Of a stretch of 60,000 bases of DNA, positions 9,249 through 19,850 are shown one piece after another. Origin of the DNA: Adiantum capillus-veneris (taxonomy: Eukaryota; Streptophyta; Polypodiopsida; Polypodiales; Pteridaceae). A program made the position numbers and the translations under genes. The notes under the pieces are model-generated. The model was not told the DNA's origin. It made no database searches and worked only from the letters and a program-made list of their open reading frames with translations. The stretch covers positions 12,360,648 through 12,420,647 of the forward strand of contig CM043969.1 in NCBI GenBank assembly GCA_014529385.2, read 5' to 3'. Position 1 is the stretch's first letter; each line of letters begins with the position of its first letter.

Positions 9249-12095
9249 CTATGGAGCTTCCAAACTAGCTTTTGTTGAGCAAAGAATATGTTTTTTAGGA
9301 GGAATTGCCTTTGTAGGGAAATTTGTGACATTCTCTGTGGTAGAGATGTATTTGAGGTGGATGAATTTGTCTTCTACTAGCTCCTTGATGAAGTGATACG
9401 TGAGCTTGATGTGCTTTGTGCACTCGGTAAGCTGAGGACTCTTTGTTGTTGCAATTGTTGACTGATTGTCACAGTGTAGAATGATTGGAGGAGTGGCACA
9501 TGGAATGGGTAGTTCTTCTAGGATTTGGTGAAGCCACAATGTTTCACGAGAAGCGAGGGGTGTTGCTACATACTCTTCCTCGGTAGATGATAGAGCAAGA
9601 GAAGTCTGGCGCTTGCTTCGCCCCCACCACATGCAAGAAGAAATACATGCCTAGAGATGCTATGCATATTCGGGTCTTGCCTGAGCTAGTCGACATCAAC
9701 AAAACCTTTGAGTTGCAGTGGTGATAAGTGTTGCTGAAGATAATAGGTGAGAGAATGATGGCAAGTGTGATGTAAGTAACGTAGTGATCTCTTGGCAGGG
9801 AGACCATGGAATTTGTGAGGTGCCTTCATATGGTGATATAATACATGAACAGTAAAGCTAATGTTAAGCCTTGTGCATGAAATGAGATACCTTTGCTGGC
9901 CAATTAAGCGAGCATAGGGAAAGCTTGATATAGTATAAGTATCATTAGAAGATGTTGGAAGAGATGTGAAGAGTTTATGCTTGACAAGGAGAGGGGTGGA
10001 GGTTTGTGCATTAGAAGAGAGAAGACCATACTCACCCAATATGTCTACAATATATTTCCACTGTGAGAGCTTGATGAATTTTCCATTTGGATCCCTGTTG
10101 ACCTCTATGCCCAAGAAGTAGGTCATAGGGCCGTTGTCATGCACGGGGAATTCTTCTTTGAACTTTCCACAACATGTGAGACATATGTTTCATCACTTGA
10201 AACAATGATAGAGATGTCATCGACATACACACCAATGATTGCTTACCCATGAAAGAGAGTGTGATAGAATAAATTGGGGTCAAAAGTGCATTGAACCCGT
10301 CCCCATTTGATTAGAAAAGAATGAAAGCACTTGAACCATTGTCGTGAAGACTGCTTAAGGCCGTATATAGGCTTATTTACCTTGAATACATAGATAGTGG
10401 GATCATCACAATAGAAATAGGGCGATTGAGCCATACAAATGACTTTATCTAGCCATCCATGTAGAAAGGTAGTGTGAATGTCAATGTGATGAAGAGGAAT
10501 GTCAAAGAATGCGGCTAATGCAATAAGTATGCAAAATGATGTGATGCCCATTACGGGAGAGTAAGTATCGGTGAAATTTGTACCATGTTGTTCCGTATAG
10601 CCCTTTGCGACAAGCCTTGCTTTGTAGCATTCAACAAAACTGTTGGGGTGATGCTTTTTCTTGAATCCATTGGCAACCGATGACATTGGCGTCGTCTGGC
10701 CTTGGAATGATAGTCCAAGTATGAGCTTCTTCATGTGCTTGAAGCTATTCTTTCATGGCTTCAATCCAATGTTCGTCTTCGGGAGAGGCAATGGCATCTT
10801 CTACAGAGAGCATGTTCTCCTCGAGCAGGTCGGGGACATGAATAGAGAGGTCCTCCTCTTCTTGAATCAAGAATGAGGAGAAGGATGTAGCTTCATAGAT
10901 AGCTTTGAGAGAGCGGTGTCGAGGGCGAAGGGGAGGTGAAATCCCTTCATCATCCATAGGGGTTGATTCAGAGGGTTGATTAGAGTCTTTGAGGGCTGAG
11001 GATGAAGATGAAATGTCGATGGGAGTGATAGTCTTTCTACCAGGAGTAGAAGTTGGCGGAGGTGAGTATAATGATGAAACCATTATAGGTGTGTGTGTCA
11101 TGCTTGGAGGCGATAAAGGAGGAGTTGAGGGGATGAAATGAGGACTGTTTTGAGGCGTTTTTGAATGAGGTAGGGGGCTGAGATTATGTGTAGCTGCTGG
11201 AGGAGCTAGAGATGGCTTGAAGAGAAGCTCATGAAGGAGAGAGTTGGTTGAGACAGAGGTCTGAAATGGTGTGTTTGTGTAGCCTTCTTGTAGCGATTGT
11301 GATTGCAAATCAGAGGGTGTGGCCATTCCATGAAGTGGTGTAAGGTGATAGAAATCCAAGGTGAGCAATGGTGTGTGTGTGTGTGGGCGTCGACTTGCAA
11401 ATTTTGCTAGCTTTTTGTTTATGACAGCATTCGATTTTAAGCTTGTTGAATTTTTAATGTGATCTAAAGTGTTTAAGTGGGTGTTCACACCATTAGGTGA
11501 TTTTATGTTCACACCACTAACTTGAGTGATTGCGGGAAAAAGCATACAAGGTGAAACTGGTGTAGGCAGAAGAGGCTTATTTGGTGATGATAATGGAGTG
11601 TCAAAATGATGATCTGTGGAGTGACCAAGGAGAAGAAACTCACAGAATATTATTGACCTTGAGAAAATAAACCGTTGGGTTGTTGAATCATATAGGTGAT
11701 ACGCCTTGATGCCATGTGGCTCGCCATAACCGCAAAATGTTGTGTTGATGCTCTTCGGGGAAAATTTAGGATTATGACCAGTGAGCAAAGGATATGTCGG
11801 GCAACCAAAAATTCTAAGATGTAGTATGTTGGGAGGGTGATTATACCATAATTGGTAAGGGGTTTTGTGCAGATTAGCTAATGAGAGAACTTAGTTTTGA
11901 ATGTAAGTTGCAGTAGCTATGGCTTCTTTCCAGTAAGTGAGAGGAAGTCGATCGAGGGCTAGCATTGAGTGGGCAGCTTTGACCAATGTGCGATTCTTGC
12001 GCTCGGTGACTCCATTATGCTAAGGGTGATCCACAATTATAAATCCCATCGAATATCGTGTGATACACAGTATTGTTGAAAATCATTGCTTTTTG
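9249..12095 (-). pseudogene. Ty1/copia pol, 5'-truncated (INT end, RT, RNase H)
   Basis: Minus-strand order is as follows. Integrase C-terminal part: HNGVTERKNRTLVKAAHSML near 12,020, then GCPTYPLLTGHNPKF and the CGYGE motif. A long serine/proline-rich linker spans 11,640-10,860. RT: AIASPEDEHWIEAMKE at about 10,750, SPVMGITSFCILIALAA, LKQSSRQW, and a catalytic YVDD at 10,216-10,227. RNase H: RSKRQTSLALSSTEEEYVA and LHCDNQSTIA (9,632-9,249). Frameshifts fall before and after YVDD and stops occur in integrase. Gag, protease and the integrase catalytic core are absent, because the element is cut at about 12,095 beside a gypsy LTR. Domain order INT-RT identifies copia. Not functional. Confidence 0.9.
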
Positions 12096-12112
12096 TGCGC
12101 GTATGTCGCACG

Positions 12113-12322
12113 TGTCAATGCAAGGAACTTGCCGATACACCGGTGCGAGCCACAAATGGCTCCAAGCACACAACAAGCTTAAACTAGTAAGCTGAAAGAA
12201 GGCGATGGTGTTTCACTCACCGCTCTACGCTTGCTTCGTGGAGGATTCCTCGCCCCGAAGAAGAAGGAGCCGCCGCTTCGCCGCGCTCAACCGCTTCGCT
12301 GCCGCCGTGCCGTCGTCGCAAT

Positions 12323-12406
<84 letters not shown>

Positions 12407-12752
12407 GGAGATGAAGAAGAAGAAGATGGAGATGGAGCAAGAGCACTCTTCTATTGCACAAATGAGAGAATCAGTGAATTTTAGGTTTAGTTGACTTTTA
12501 TATGAGCTCGCCCCATTCACACTTGGGCACCCATGCTTAGCCAACTAATCCCTTGAATGTTCCAGTTAGAGTGCGCCTCTCATCGGCGATCACTCTTACC
12601 CTTTTCCTATTGGACCGACAAGCCCGGTACCTGACTCTACCAAATAAATAATACAATGTCCTCCGTACGTTACAATGTCCATCGTAGGTGATAGGGTGTC
12701 CGTGAGCTGTGAGGGTAGGTGATAGGGTGTCCATGAGCCATGAGGGTTAACA
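12113..12752 (-). mobile_element. LTR of the E1 gypsy family (truncated copy, 3' LTR)
   Basis: Minus-strand TGTTAACCC...TTGACA, matching the LTRs at 37,096-37,652 and 50,464-51,030 but more diverged. It has a TATA box at 12,493-12,502 (minus), a compound microsatellite, and a short tandem duplication of GTAGGTGATAGGGTGTCC near its left-reading start. A polypurine tract (AGGAAGGGAGGCA, plus 12,753-12,768) adjoins it, so it is a 3' LTR. Confidence 0.85.
12320..12405. repeat. (CT)n(CA)n compound microsatellite
   Basis: About 24 CT units directly followed by about 19 CA units. It occupies the position expected for R/U5 of the LTR and varies in length between the three LTR copies. Confidence 0.95.
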
Positions 12753-12768
12753 TGCCTCCCTTCCTGAT

Positions 12769-13629
12769 GTAGATTCCGTCCTCGGAAGCTATTGAGTTGA
12801 AGCTCGTTCGTCGAGGTGGAAGAGCATTTGAGATGAATGTCCTTGGCCTTCTTCAGTCACTGCAAAATCAAACAACATTGGCACAGTAATTGCATTCTCA
12901 TAAGCGATTAAAAAGCATATGCAGTTTTAGGCAGACAAATTGATTGGTAACAGGATTTTAAACACTTTGTCAGCAATAAACATTAAATTGCAATATAATC
13001 AAATGCATAAACAGATATCAAGGTAAAAAATTAAACAAGTCTGGGGTCGTTAATTTAACGGTCGAAAGGCACTAGAGATCGACTATTAGTACCATGGGTA
13101 AGCTTCTTAATTTTCTCTGGTCAATTAAGTTGTTTAATCGCGAGAGCCAAGTATTTCATGTTCGAGGGCTGACTAGAGGCTATACCTAGAAGACCTTGTA
13201 GTTAAGCTACGATAAAAGGAATTTCTCATGAAATCATCGCCTGACTGATTACCTTTTCTTTGAACCCCCAAAGTCTTTTCACAGTGATTCAATTTTGATG
13301 TGTGTGCTTATTTTGTATACGTTGGGTTTTTTGCTTTTCAAGGAAAAGCGCCCACACTGGGAACCTCTAGGGCTCTAGTACCATAGGCGATACATGTGAG
13401 TGGAGTACCCAATCAAGCTGAGATTTCTCTTCCAGCTTCAGATTTTACATTGTGGCACTTTGATTTTTTGTTTGTTCATTTTCATCATTTTAATTTTGTA
13501 ACTTTGGGGGGTCATATAACACTGATACACCTCCCCAGGCTCATCACACAAGTAAACTCCCTTTATAATACTTAAGCTAAAGGTCAATAGGGACTAAGCC
13601 CACTAGAAATCCCTAGTACATTTCACACA
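12769..13629 (-). repeat. E1-family 3' untranslated segment (truncated)
   Basis: Noncoding. It matches 37,669-38,523 almost throughout, including AATTTAACGGTC, GTTTAATCGCGAGAGCC and TACATTTCACACA. Similarity stops at exactly the same base (..TTTCACACA) as in E1, where the sequence passes into the inner LTR-like module. Here it meets a LINE fragment instead. Confidence 0.8.
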
Positions 13630-14056
13630 TTTAGGTGGATTCTCCCAGGGACTGCAGCTCGGTACTTGGGCCTATCAGGTTGGTTTGGACGTCTCCCGAG
13701 CAGTAGATTGCTACCCTTCTCCTGTCTATCAGGAGAAAGCTACTACATTGGAGATCAGTGCGACTTTCTTTGGCTGACAGAGTAGTAGTGGTCAACCAGG
13801 TGTTGTTGGGGATTATGTGGTACATCACTTCTTGTTGGATCTTCTCGAGTTCTTGTATCAGCTAGGTAGAGTGGCTTATCAGGAACTTCCTTTGGTCAAG
13901 ACGTGACACTCAGATAGCTTGAGCCCAAGTGGCTTGGCAGGTCATCACTCTTCCTTGTTCACAGGGAGGCCTTGGGATCATTGACCCAGCACTGCAGAGC
14001 AGATCCCTTGTTGGTAAGTTCATCGTCAGAGGAATTCTTCCAGGTGAGGAGCACTA
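13630..14056 (+). pseudogene. LINE ORF2 thumb/connection fragment
   Basis: Plus-strand reading gives LSLADRVVVVNQVLLGIMWYI near 13,766-13,830, WLIRNFLWS near 13,875, and GGLGIIDPALQSRSLVGKFIVRGILPGEE near 13,967-14,052. This is the conserved region downstream of the LINE RT catalytic domain. A few stops interrupt it. It ends where the gypsy pol tail begins, so this is a breakpoint between unrelated elements. Confidence 0.8.
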
Positions 14057-14630
14057 GAAGTCCCACTTGCTGCAAGAAAAGTAAGAAAACGTGGCGTTGG
14101 ATTCCTAAAAAACTATTGGAAGCCCAAGGCTACTATAAAGGAAATGATCAAATCTGGGTGCCAAAACGTAGATTGTGTTCTTACTTGTCACCTGACCCAT
14201 GTGAGCCCAATCCAGTAGCTCCAAAACGAATCAACGATCGCGGAAAGAAAAAAATCACGGAATGCGACACACCCGCTCCAGAGCTAGTTTGGGTACCAAA
14301 GAAAGAACGATTTGTTCCACCTAGCCCAGGAACAGGGAAAGAAAATGAAGCTTCTTGCTCTTCATGTAGTCCTATACAGAAATAGAAGCTTCGACACAAC
14401 CTCCACCTACCATTGTACATATCCATACAAGCAAGAAAGAGTTTACACCTCCCGTTGTAAGTTCACCACCTACAACGATGTTGCAAATAAAATCATGGGA
14501 GAGTACCTTACCACCCTTGCAACTAGATGAAACGCATAGAGCGGTCGAAAACTATTGGTTAAAGCCTTCACCTATAGCAACTTGGAACAACTGGTTTCAA
14601 AGGGTGACGAGCACATTTCAAACGGTATGA
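14057..14630 (+). pseudogene. Gypsy pol C-terminal tail, second copy of the E1-type tail
   Basis: It matches the C-terminus of E1 pol (40,260-39,689). Visible pieces are KKTWRWIPKKLLEAQGYY, QIWVPKRRLC, ELVWVPKKERFVPPSP, and after a frameshift ENYWLKPSPIATWNNWFQRV...FQTV with a TGA at 14,628-14,630. The frame between the WVPK motifs is intact here while E1 has a frameshift at that point. Upstream pol (integrase, second protease) is missing. Conservation of wording between the diverged copies suggests the tail was under selection in the family. Confidence 0.8.
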
Positions 14631-14637
14631 TCTACCC

Positions 14638-15297
14638 AAGGAAGGGGGGAGTGTTTGCTGACAATCACCATTCACTCACTCCCCTCTCAACCTTCCTCCC
14701 TGACCTCTCAATATCCGAATCTTAGGGAATGTATATATAAAGCCTTATACTCACAAAAAACAAAAATAATAAAGAGCAAGAGCACTTACCAAACGAGTAT
14801 GCACAATAAAAGTCAAAACATTGACCCAGACCTACACATTCACATCCGGTACACTGAAACAAAGACCTATGTCATCAAACATCTTTGATCCTCATCATTG
14901 GATGGAGGGTAGGTAAGATTAGTACGATAGGAGTGTTTCCATTTTAGAGTTGAGTGATTAGCAAAGTTCCTTTTTTCCCACTGATGTGCCTCCTAGAGGT
15001 ATTCTTTGTGTTTCCTAGCGTGTACAGGAACGTGTTGCTGTGGTTAGGATTTGGACCTTCATGGGATCTTTTTCTCGTTCACACTTCAAATCAAGTGCTA
15101 CCATCAACACAAACAGGTGTTTCTTGTCCATTAGAATTGCCCCTTATCTTTTTGCATCCATGTTTGTCTGCTTTAATTTTGATTGGTAGCAAATATTCAA
15201 TGCATTTGCTTAGTATCAAACATTAAATTCAATGTAATTTTTTGTCATAATCACTTGTCTAGATTTAAAAATCAAGCAGTCTGACTAAGCTAGTTTC
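14638..15297 (+). mobile_element. PPT plus inner LTR-like module (module A), second copy
   Basis: AAGGAAGGGGGGAG at 14,638-14,651 is followed by TGTTTGCTGACA. The sequence matches 39,667-38,620 (minus) of E1: a CCTCTCAACC block, TATA box GAATGTATATATAAAGCC, then a region near 14,990-15,297 corresponding to E1 39,000-38,620. The 152-residue ORF present in E1 is not here. About 160 bases of unrelated sequence replace it. The match ends at AGCTAGTTT, at copia sequence. Confidence 0.75.
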
Positions 15298-15299
15298 AC

Positions 15300-15935
15300 A
15301 TCATCTTTTTTGGAGGAGGCTACCTATCAAGCCACTCGTGTTCTTGAGTTGGTTCATGCAGATCTAGCGGATTCAATGGAGGTGGACTCACTTGGCGGCT
15401 CCAAATATTTTCTATTACTAGTGAATGATTTCTCTCTCAAAACTTGGAATTGTTTTCTTTCCAGGAAGTCTGATGATTTATCTAACTTCAAGATTTGGAT
15501 TGGTCAAGTGGAGAATCAAACAAGATCAAAGGTTTCATCTCACACGATTGACAATGGAAGAAAGTTTCTACCATTTGACGACTTCCTCACTTCTAAAGGT
15601 ATTCAAGGAAAACCATAGCTAACGTTTCTAGGATCCTTCAATGGGAGATATTGTTCTCTCTGCTTGATTTTATGAGTCTAAGTCTTGGTCTGGATGATGT
15701 TGCATCTTTATCTAACCTAGTGATCCATTCAACATACCGGAGCCTCTCTTTGCACCCTCTCTCCCTTCCACTACACCTAGTGTGTCTTCTCCATCGACTA
15801 CCACACATGTTTCTATTCCTCCCTCTACTACATCTATCTGGATTCTCTATGTACCATCCTCTCCCTACCTCTACTACTGTTGATGATACAATATCTTCGA
15901 GTGTACCAACACTAGTTATAACTTTTATCTCCTCC
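15300..15935 (+). pseudogene. Ty1/copia integrase fragment
   Basis: LVHADLADSMEVDSLGGSKYFLLLVNDFS (15,349-15,435) is the start of the copia integrase core with its first Asp. SHTIDNGRKFL (about 15,538) holds the second Asp. A FYESKSWSG echo near 15,668 is followed by a proline/serine/threonine-rich linker. Stops are frequent and RT is not found. It is unrelated in position to the minus-strand copia at 9-12 kb. Confidence 0.75.
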
Positions 15936-17370
15936 ACAAGATTAAAAAATGAATATTAGGATATTCTCCCAACACAATACATCTGAGTTGTTGCAGCTCA
16001 AGCCACAAAATTTCTTGGTGATAGAAAATCTTCACCACAATCATGATTGGTCAGGCAATAGGTTTATAAGTATCTACTTGGTACTACTTCCAACGACTCT
16101 TATCTCCTTGGTTGATAGGTTGCACCAAACATAACTAGAGCAATAATATTGATTAACCTTAGCAACTAATACATGGGCAGCTTGCAAGCCCGAGTTGATG
16201 CAATGATGAGCACTCAGGAACTGATGTGATGGTCAACAACCTTCCTTCGCCTACAGAGGAAAACCCATCAATTGTTGACAATCAACGGTAGCAGTAGAGC
16301 AATGCTGCACACGTTTTGCTTTGTTTCTATTTTTTGTGTGCTTCATTGATGTGATAACCTGTCGATTGCTCAACTTCCTTTGACATATCACCTTTCAATT
16401 TCAGCCTTAATTTTATTTACTTAAAGTTCCTAGCTAAGATTCACACGCAGTGACCTTGACATCAGTGGAACTCTCTCCGTATCTACTGACCTCTATTTTT
16501 GTTTACTTCCAAGTCTTCAATAATCAAGTTTCAAGCAGGTTGCTGAGAGAGAGGGTGCATGATGGTGCGACCATGCACATGATAGGACAGCGTGTACATA
16601 GTACATCGATTTTCATTATCACCAGTACCAATGTGTTTTTTCTATAATAACGAGGAGTTGGTAGCACGTAAAACTTCTCGAGGAAGCTATCGGCGGGCAC
16701 ACGCCATGAGGTAAACAGGTGCGTCAGATGACGTTGGAGAGGGGGAATGGGGGAACACACCCAGCACAAACAAAAGGGCCTCTCTATAGCTCAGGGTATT
16801 CAAAGCACCCCTATCCTCTCAGAAAACACCTTCAAAGAAACACTTAACACTAGCAGACCACCACCTGCTCAATTGCCACTACTCACACACTCTACCAATC
16901 ACCACACAAGATACACCTACTACCACTGCCTGTCTCCACCCTTACACACGCACACAACCACTCAATCTCACTCTCTCACTCAAAACACCATCGGTCCGGG
17001 GTGGGCACACACTTCCACACAGCCGGCACCGAGGAGGAACATGAAAGTATGAGAAAGAGAAGGGGGGAAGGATAAATGGAATCTCTCCCCACATTTCCGT
17101 TGTAGTGGGAGGCCATAACTTCTACAAATAAACCCCAAATTTGTTGGATTTTGGGGATTTAGAACCTACTTTCTAAGATCTTTCCAATGATATGTTGGTT
17201 GATAGGGTTTTGACAAAGCGTTTATGTACTTCACTGGACTGCCCACTTTGGACAAGAGGGGCAAAGTCACACCTCCTTATAGGGCCCCTTTGAGAGTCCA
17301 AATTTTCCCTAGTGTCAAATGGACATGTTCTTCTGACTACAACCATGGGGAATAGATTTTTAGAGAGCAC
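15936..17370. other. No gene recognised
   Basis: Low-information region with a CA-rich stretch at about 16,830-17,000 and purine tracts at 16,735-16,752 and 17,056-17,070. The block 17,238-17,310 is an inverted relative of about 30,297-30,350 (GGGAAAATTTGGACTCTCAAA). No domain was identified. Confidence 0.5.
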
Positions 17371-17399
17371 ACAAACTTATGTCCTCAATTCAGTACGCC

Positions 17400-18970
17400 A
17401 GAGAAGCTACTTTGAAAGATAAGGATGGTGAAACCGTGAAAGTTCGGGTCACTATAGATATGATCAATCAATTCTTATTGTTTCCACTAGGTGACCACTA
17501 CTTGCTCCTAAAGGTGAAAGCTATAGACAATGACAAAGCTTTTGTCAAGTAGCAAGGGCATAAGTTTACATACAAGGATATGGTATACTCAGAGATAGAA
17601 TTGCTGTTGCATCTCATCTCATAGCATCTGAAGGTCCAAAAGCCACCTAAATACATCAAGCCCAACCTTGACATTGTTTTAGTGATGTCCTTTGGGCTAT
17701 CGGAGCAAAGGATGATTTGATATGGGAGCTTACATACTATAATATCTAGTGGAAGTGAATCTCAAGAATAGTGATTAAAAAAATACCTACATGAATGGTG
17801 GACCTGTGTTAATAACGAGAATCGTGTACCAAGAATTGGGGATGATTGATGAGCTACCCCTGGCCGAATTGTAGTTGGATTTACTACAAAAGTCCAAGCA
17901 TGTTGTGAGACCAGTGGTGGCAGGGCCCTCAATAGTTCAACCACCCAAGAAAGCAGTTGGATAGAGCTCTAGAAGAAAAAAATCTGATAGTGAGGAGATG
18001 GAATCAGATGTAAAGCTTAACAGAGAAATCAATACAAGGAACAAGAACACTCCATCAGAATACTAGACCTCTAAAGAGGAAGAGGATGATGATGAAAAGG
18101 AGTAATACACACTCCATCGAGTGCACCTAAAAAGAAGATCTACTGAGAATAGAGATCAAATACCTATCTCTCAGACACAAAGGTCAATGGAAGCCACACA
18201 AGCACAAAGAGAGAAACTCCGTAGGAAAATAGCATTGGAGAAAAAGTAAAGGGGAGTTGAGGCAGATGACGAAGGAGAAAACAAAGATAAACGATTGGAG
18301 AACTGAAAGACAAAAAGTTTAGAAAAAATCAAGAAATATAAGAGAAGAACTACTAAAGATAACTTGGAAATTGCCGACAAAATGTGGCAACAAATTCAAA
18401 GGGAGCTCAAGCGCGGAAAGCCACTCGAAGGGAACAACAGGAGTCTAAAAGGCAACGAGTGGATGATTTGGAATCATTTGATGCATCCTCAAAATCATAG
18501 AAAGAGGATTCTAATATTAATCCACCCCTCTCAAACCAACCGACCACTCCTCCTCCAGCTCAAGAATCTACTAAACAAGCTGCAAAAAAAAGAGACTGAC
18601 AAAAAAAAGGTAGAAGTGCAAGAGAAAAAATAAAAACAAGTGCTAAGGAGTCCACCCACAATTGAGGACACGACAAAGATGAAGGACAAAGAAGAGAAGA
18701 AGTTGGGCCCCACCGAAGTAATAGAACAAGCACAAGAAAAGATGAAAGAGGAGACACAAAACAAAAATGAAGAAGCAAGCACCTCTGGCAAACCGCACAC
18801 ATCAGATAAGAAGTCGTTGTCTCCCCTCGCACAAGCATTCATAGAAGATGGTACATTCATTTGACATTGATAAATACCTTGAGCATATCAAACTACAAAT
18901 CCAATGTCGAAGGGCTCTCAACAACCTCAGAGAGTTCGATCTAGAAGAAACCAAGGCAGAAGCAGCATAG
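17400..18970 (+). pseudogene. Degenerate K/E-rich ORF upstream of a PPT/LTR
   Basis: A broken frame reads DGETVKVRVTIDMINQFLLFP near 17,425, then KFTYKDMVYSEIELLLHLIS and PPKYIKPNLDIVLVMSFGLSEQ. It is followed by a long lysine/glutamate-rich, probably coiled-coil part, including IEDTTKMKDKEEKKLGPTEV near 18,660. No transmembrane segment was seen on the plus strand. Its position directly before a polypurine tract and LTR is where plant LTR elements carry accessory or env-position ORFs. I do not recognise the family. Several stops make it a pseudogene. Confidence 0.45.
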
Positions 18971-18978
18971 TAAAGACT

Positions 18979-19449
18979 AGGAAGGGGGGAATGTTGGCAG
19001 TCGAAATAGACAAACCAACCATACGGGCACCCTTCAAGTTGACCCCTTCATTTTTTAGCCCAAACTTTTGATATCTATTATTTTTCAAAAAGCCCTTGTA
19101 ATCATATGAGATTCTTTGATTTTATTAAGATCATCTTGAGTCTATCTGTGACACATTTGAGCTGTAAAGTTTGTAATTGAGTCTGAGCCTAGTAAAGGCG
19201 ACCACCAGCCAAGACAACCCTAGGTATAAAACTTATTTTGTAAAGTGGGAAAGGGACACCCTTATCATTATCAATTTTTTGAGTTTTGAAGTGTATGATT
19301 GAGAGTGCCTACTCTCATGAGACTTGTAATCCTCATATCTTGAGCTCTAGTAATCACATTTCAATTTCTAAACTTGCATTGTGTTCCTTGTCCATTGTTC
19401 TTTCATTCAAGTATATTCATTGTTGATTTTGATGTGATTTGTGACTACA
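18979..19449 (+). mobile_element. PPT and 3' LTR of a third family (right edge approximate)
   Basis: AGGAAGGGGGGAA at 18,979-18,991 leads into TGTTGGCAGTCG at 18,992. A TATA-like GGTATAAAAC lies near 19,212. The right end (..GACTACA) is a guess from the TG/CA rule. No 5' partner is visible in the window. Confidence 0.5.
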
Positions 19450-19558
19450 TGTTGGTGCTACCAAAGTTGGTATGTGCATGGAAGTGATCTATGCCAAGCT
19501 GTGAGTGCTAATAGAGATGCTGGACAAAGGGTTGAAGCAGGTACAAATGTCCTGGGAA

Positions 19559-19735
19559 TGTCAGTACAAGGGTCCTACGAGGCAAGGCCCAACCTAGGGG
19601 GTCAGGGACCTAGGCCAAGGGCCTGGACTGGACTGGTGTGGACTGCGGATCTGCTTAGGGAAAGAGCTAGGAGCTAGGCCTATATAAAGGGTGGTAGGGA
19701 GGGGGATCCTATGTCTTAGTCTCCTAGGTCTTACA
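19559..19735 (+). repeat. 5' LTR of the LARD-like element
   Basis: TGTCAGTACAAGGG ... CTCCTAGGTCTTACA. It holds the TATA box TATATAAAGG at 19,681-19,690. Confidence 0.85.
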
Positions 19736-19736
19736 T

Positions 19737-19748
19737 TGGTATCAGAGC
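19737..19748 (+). promoter_or_regulatory. Primer binding site (initiator tRNA-Met)
   Basis: TGGTATCAGAGC, the standard plant complement of the tRNA-iMet 3' end, lies one base after the LTR. Confidence 0.9.
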
Positions 19749-19816
19749 TAGGGCAGAGGAAAGCTATGGAGGAGGGAAGGAGAAGGGTCGATTGGCTGCT
19801 TGCAGGATTGCATGTC

Positions 19817-19819
<3 letters not shown>

Positions 19820-19849
<30 letters not shown>
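19820..19849. repeat. (GT)n microsatellite
   Basis: About 14 GT units just inside the LARD-like element. Confidence 0.95.

Positions 19850-19850
<1 letters not shown>

Noticed and set aside
12205-12544. Several overlapping open frames rich in Ser-Leu, Thr-His, Arg-Glu or Cys-Val
   Set aside because: Produced by the (CT)n(CA)n tract inside an LTR. The same explanation covers the frames near 37.2-37.4 and 50.6-50.8 kb.
18531-18860. Hydrophobic, cysteine-rich minus-strand open frames resembling membrane proteins
   Set aside because: They are the antisense of the lysine/glutamate-rich degenerate ORF. AAG/GAA codons read backwards as CTT/TTC.
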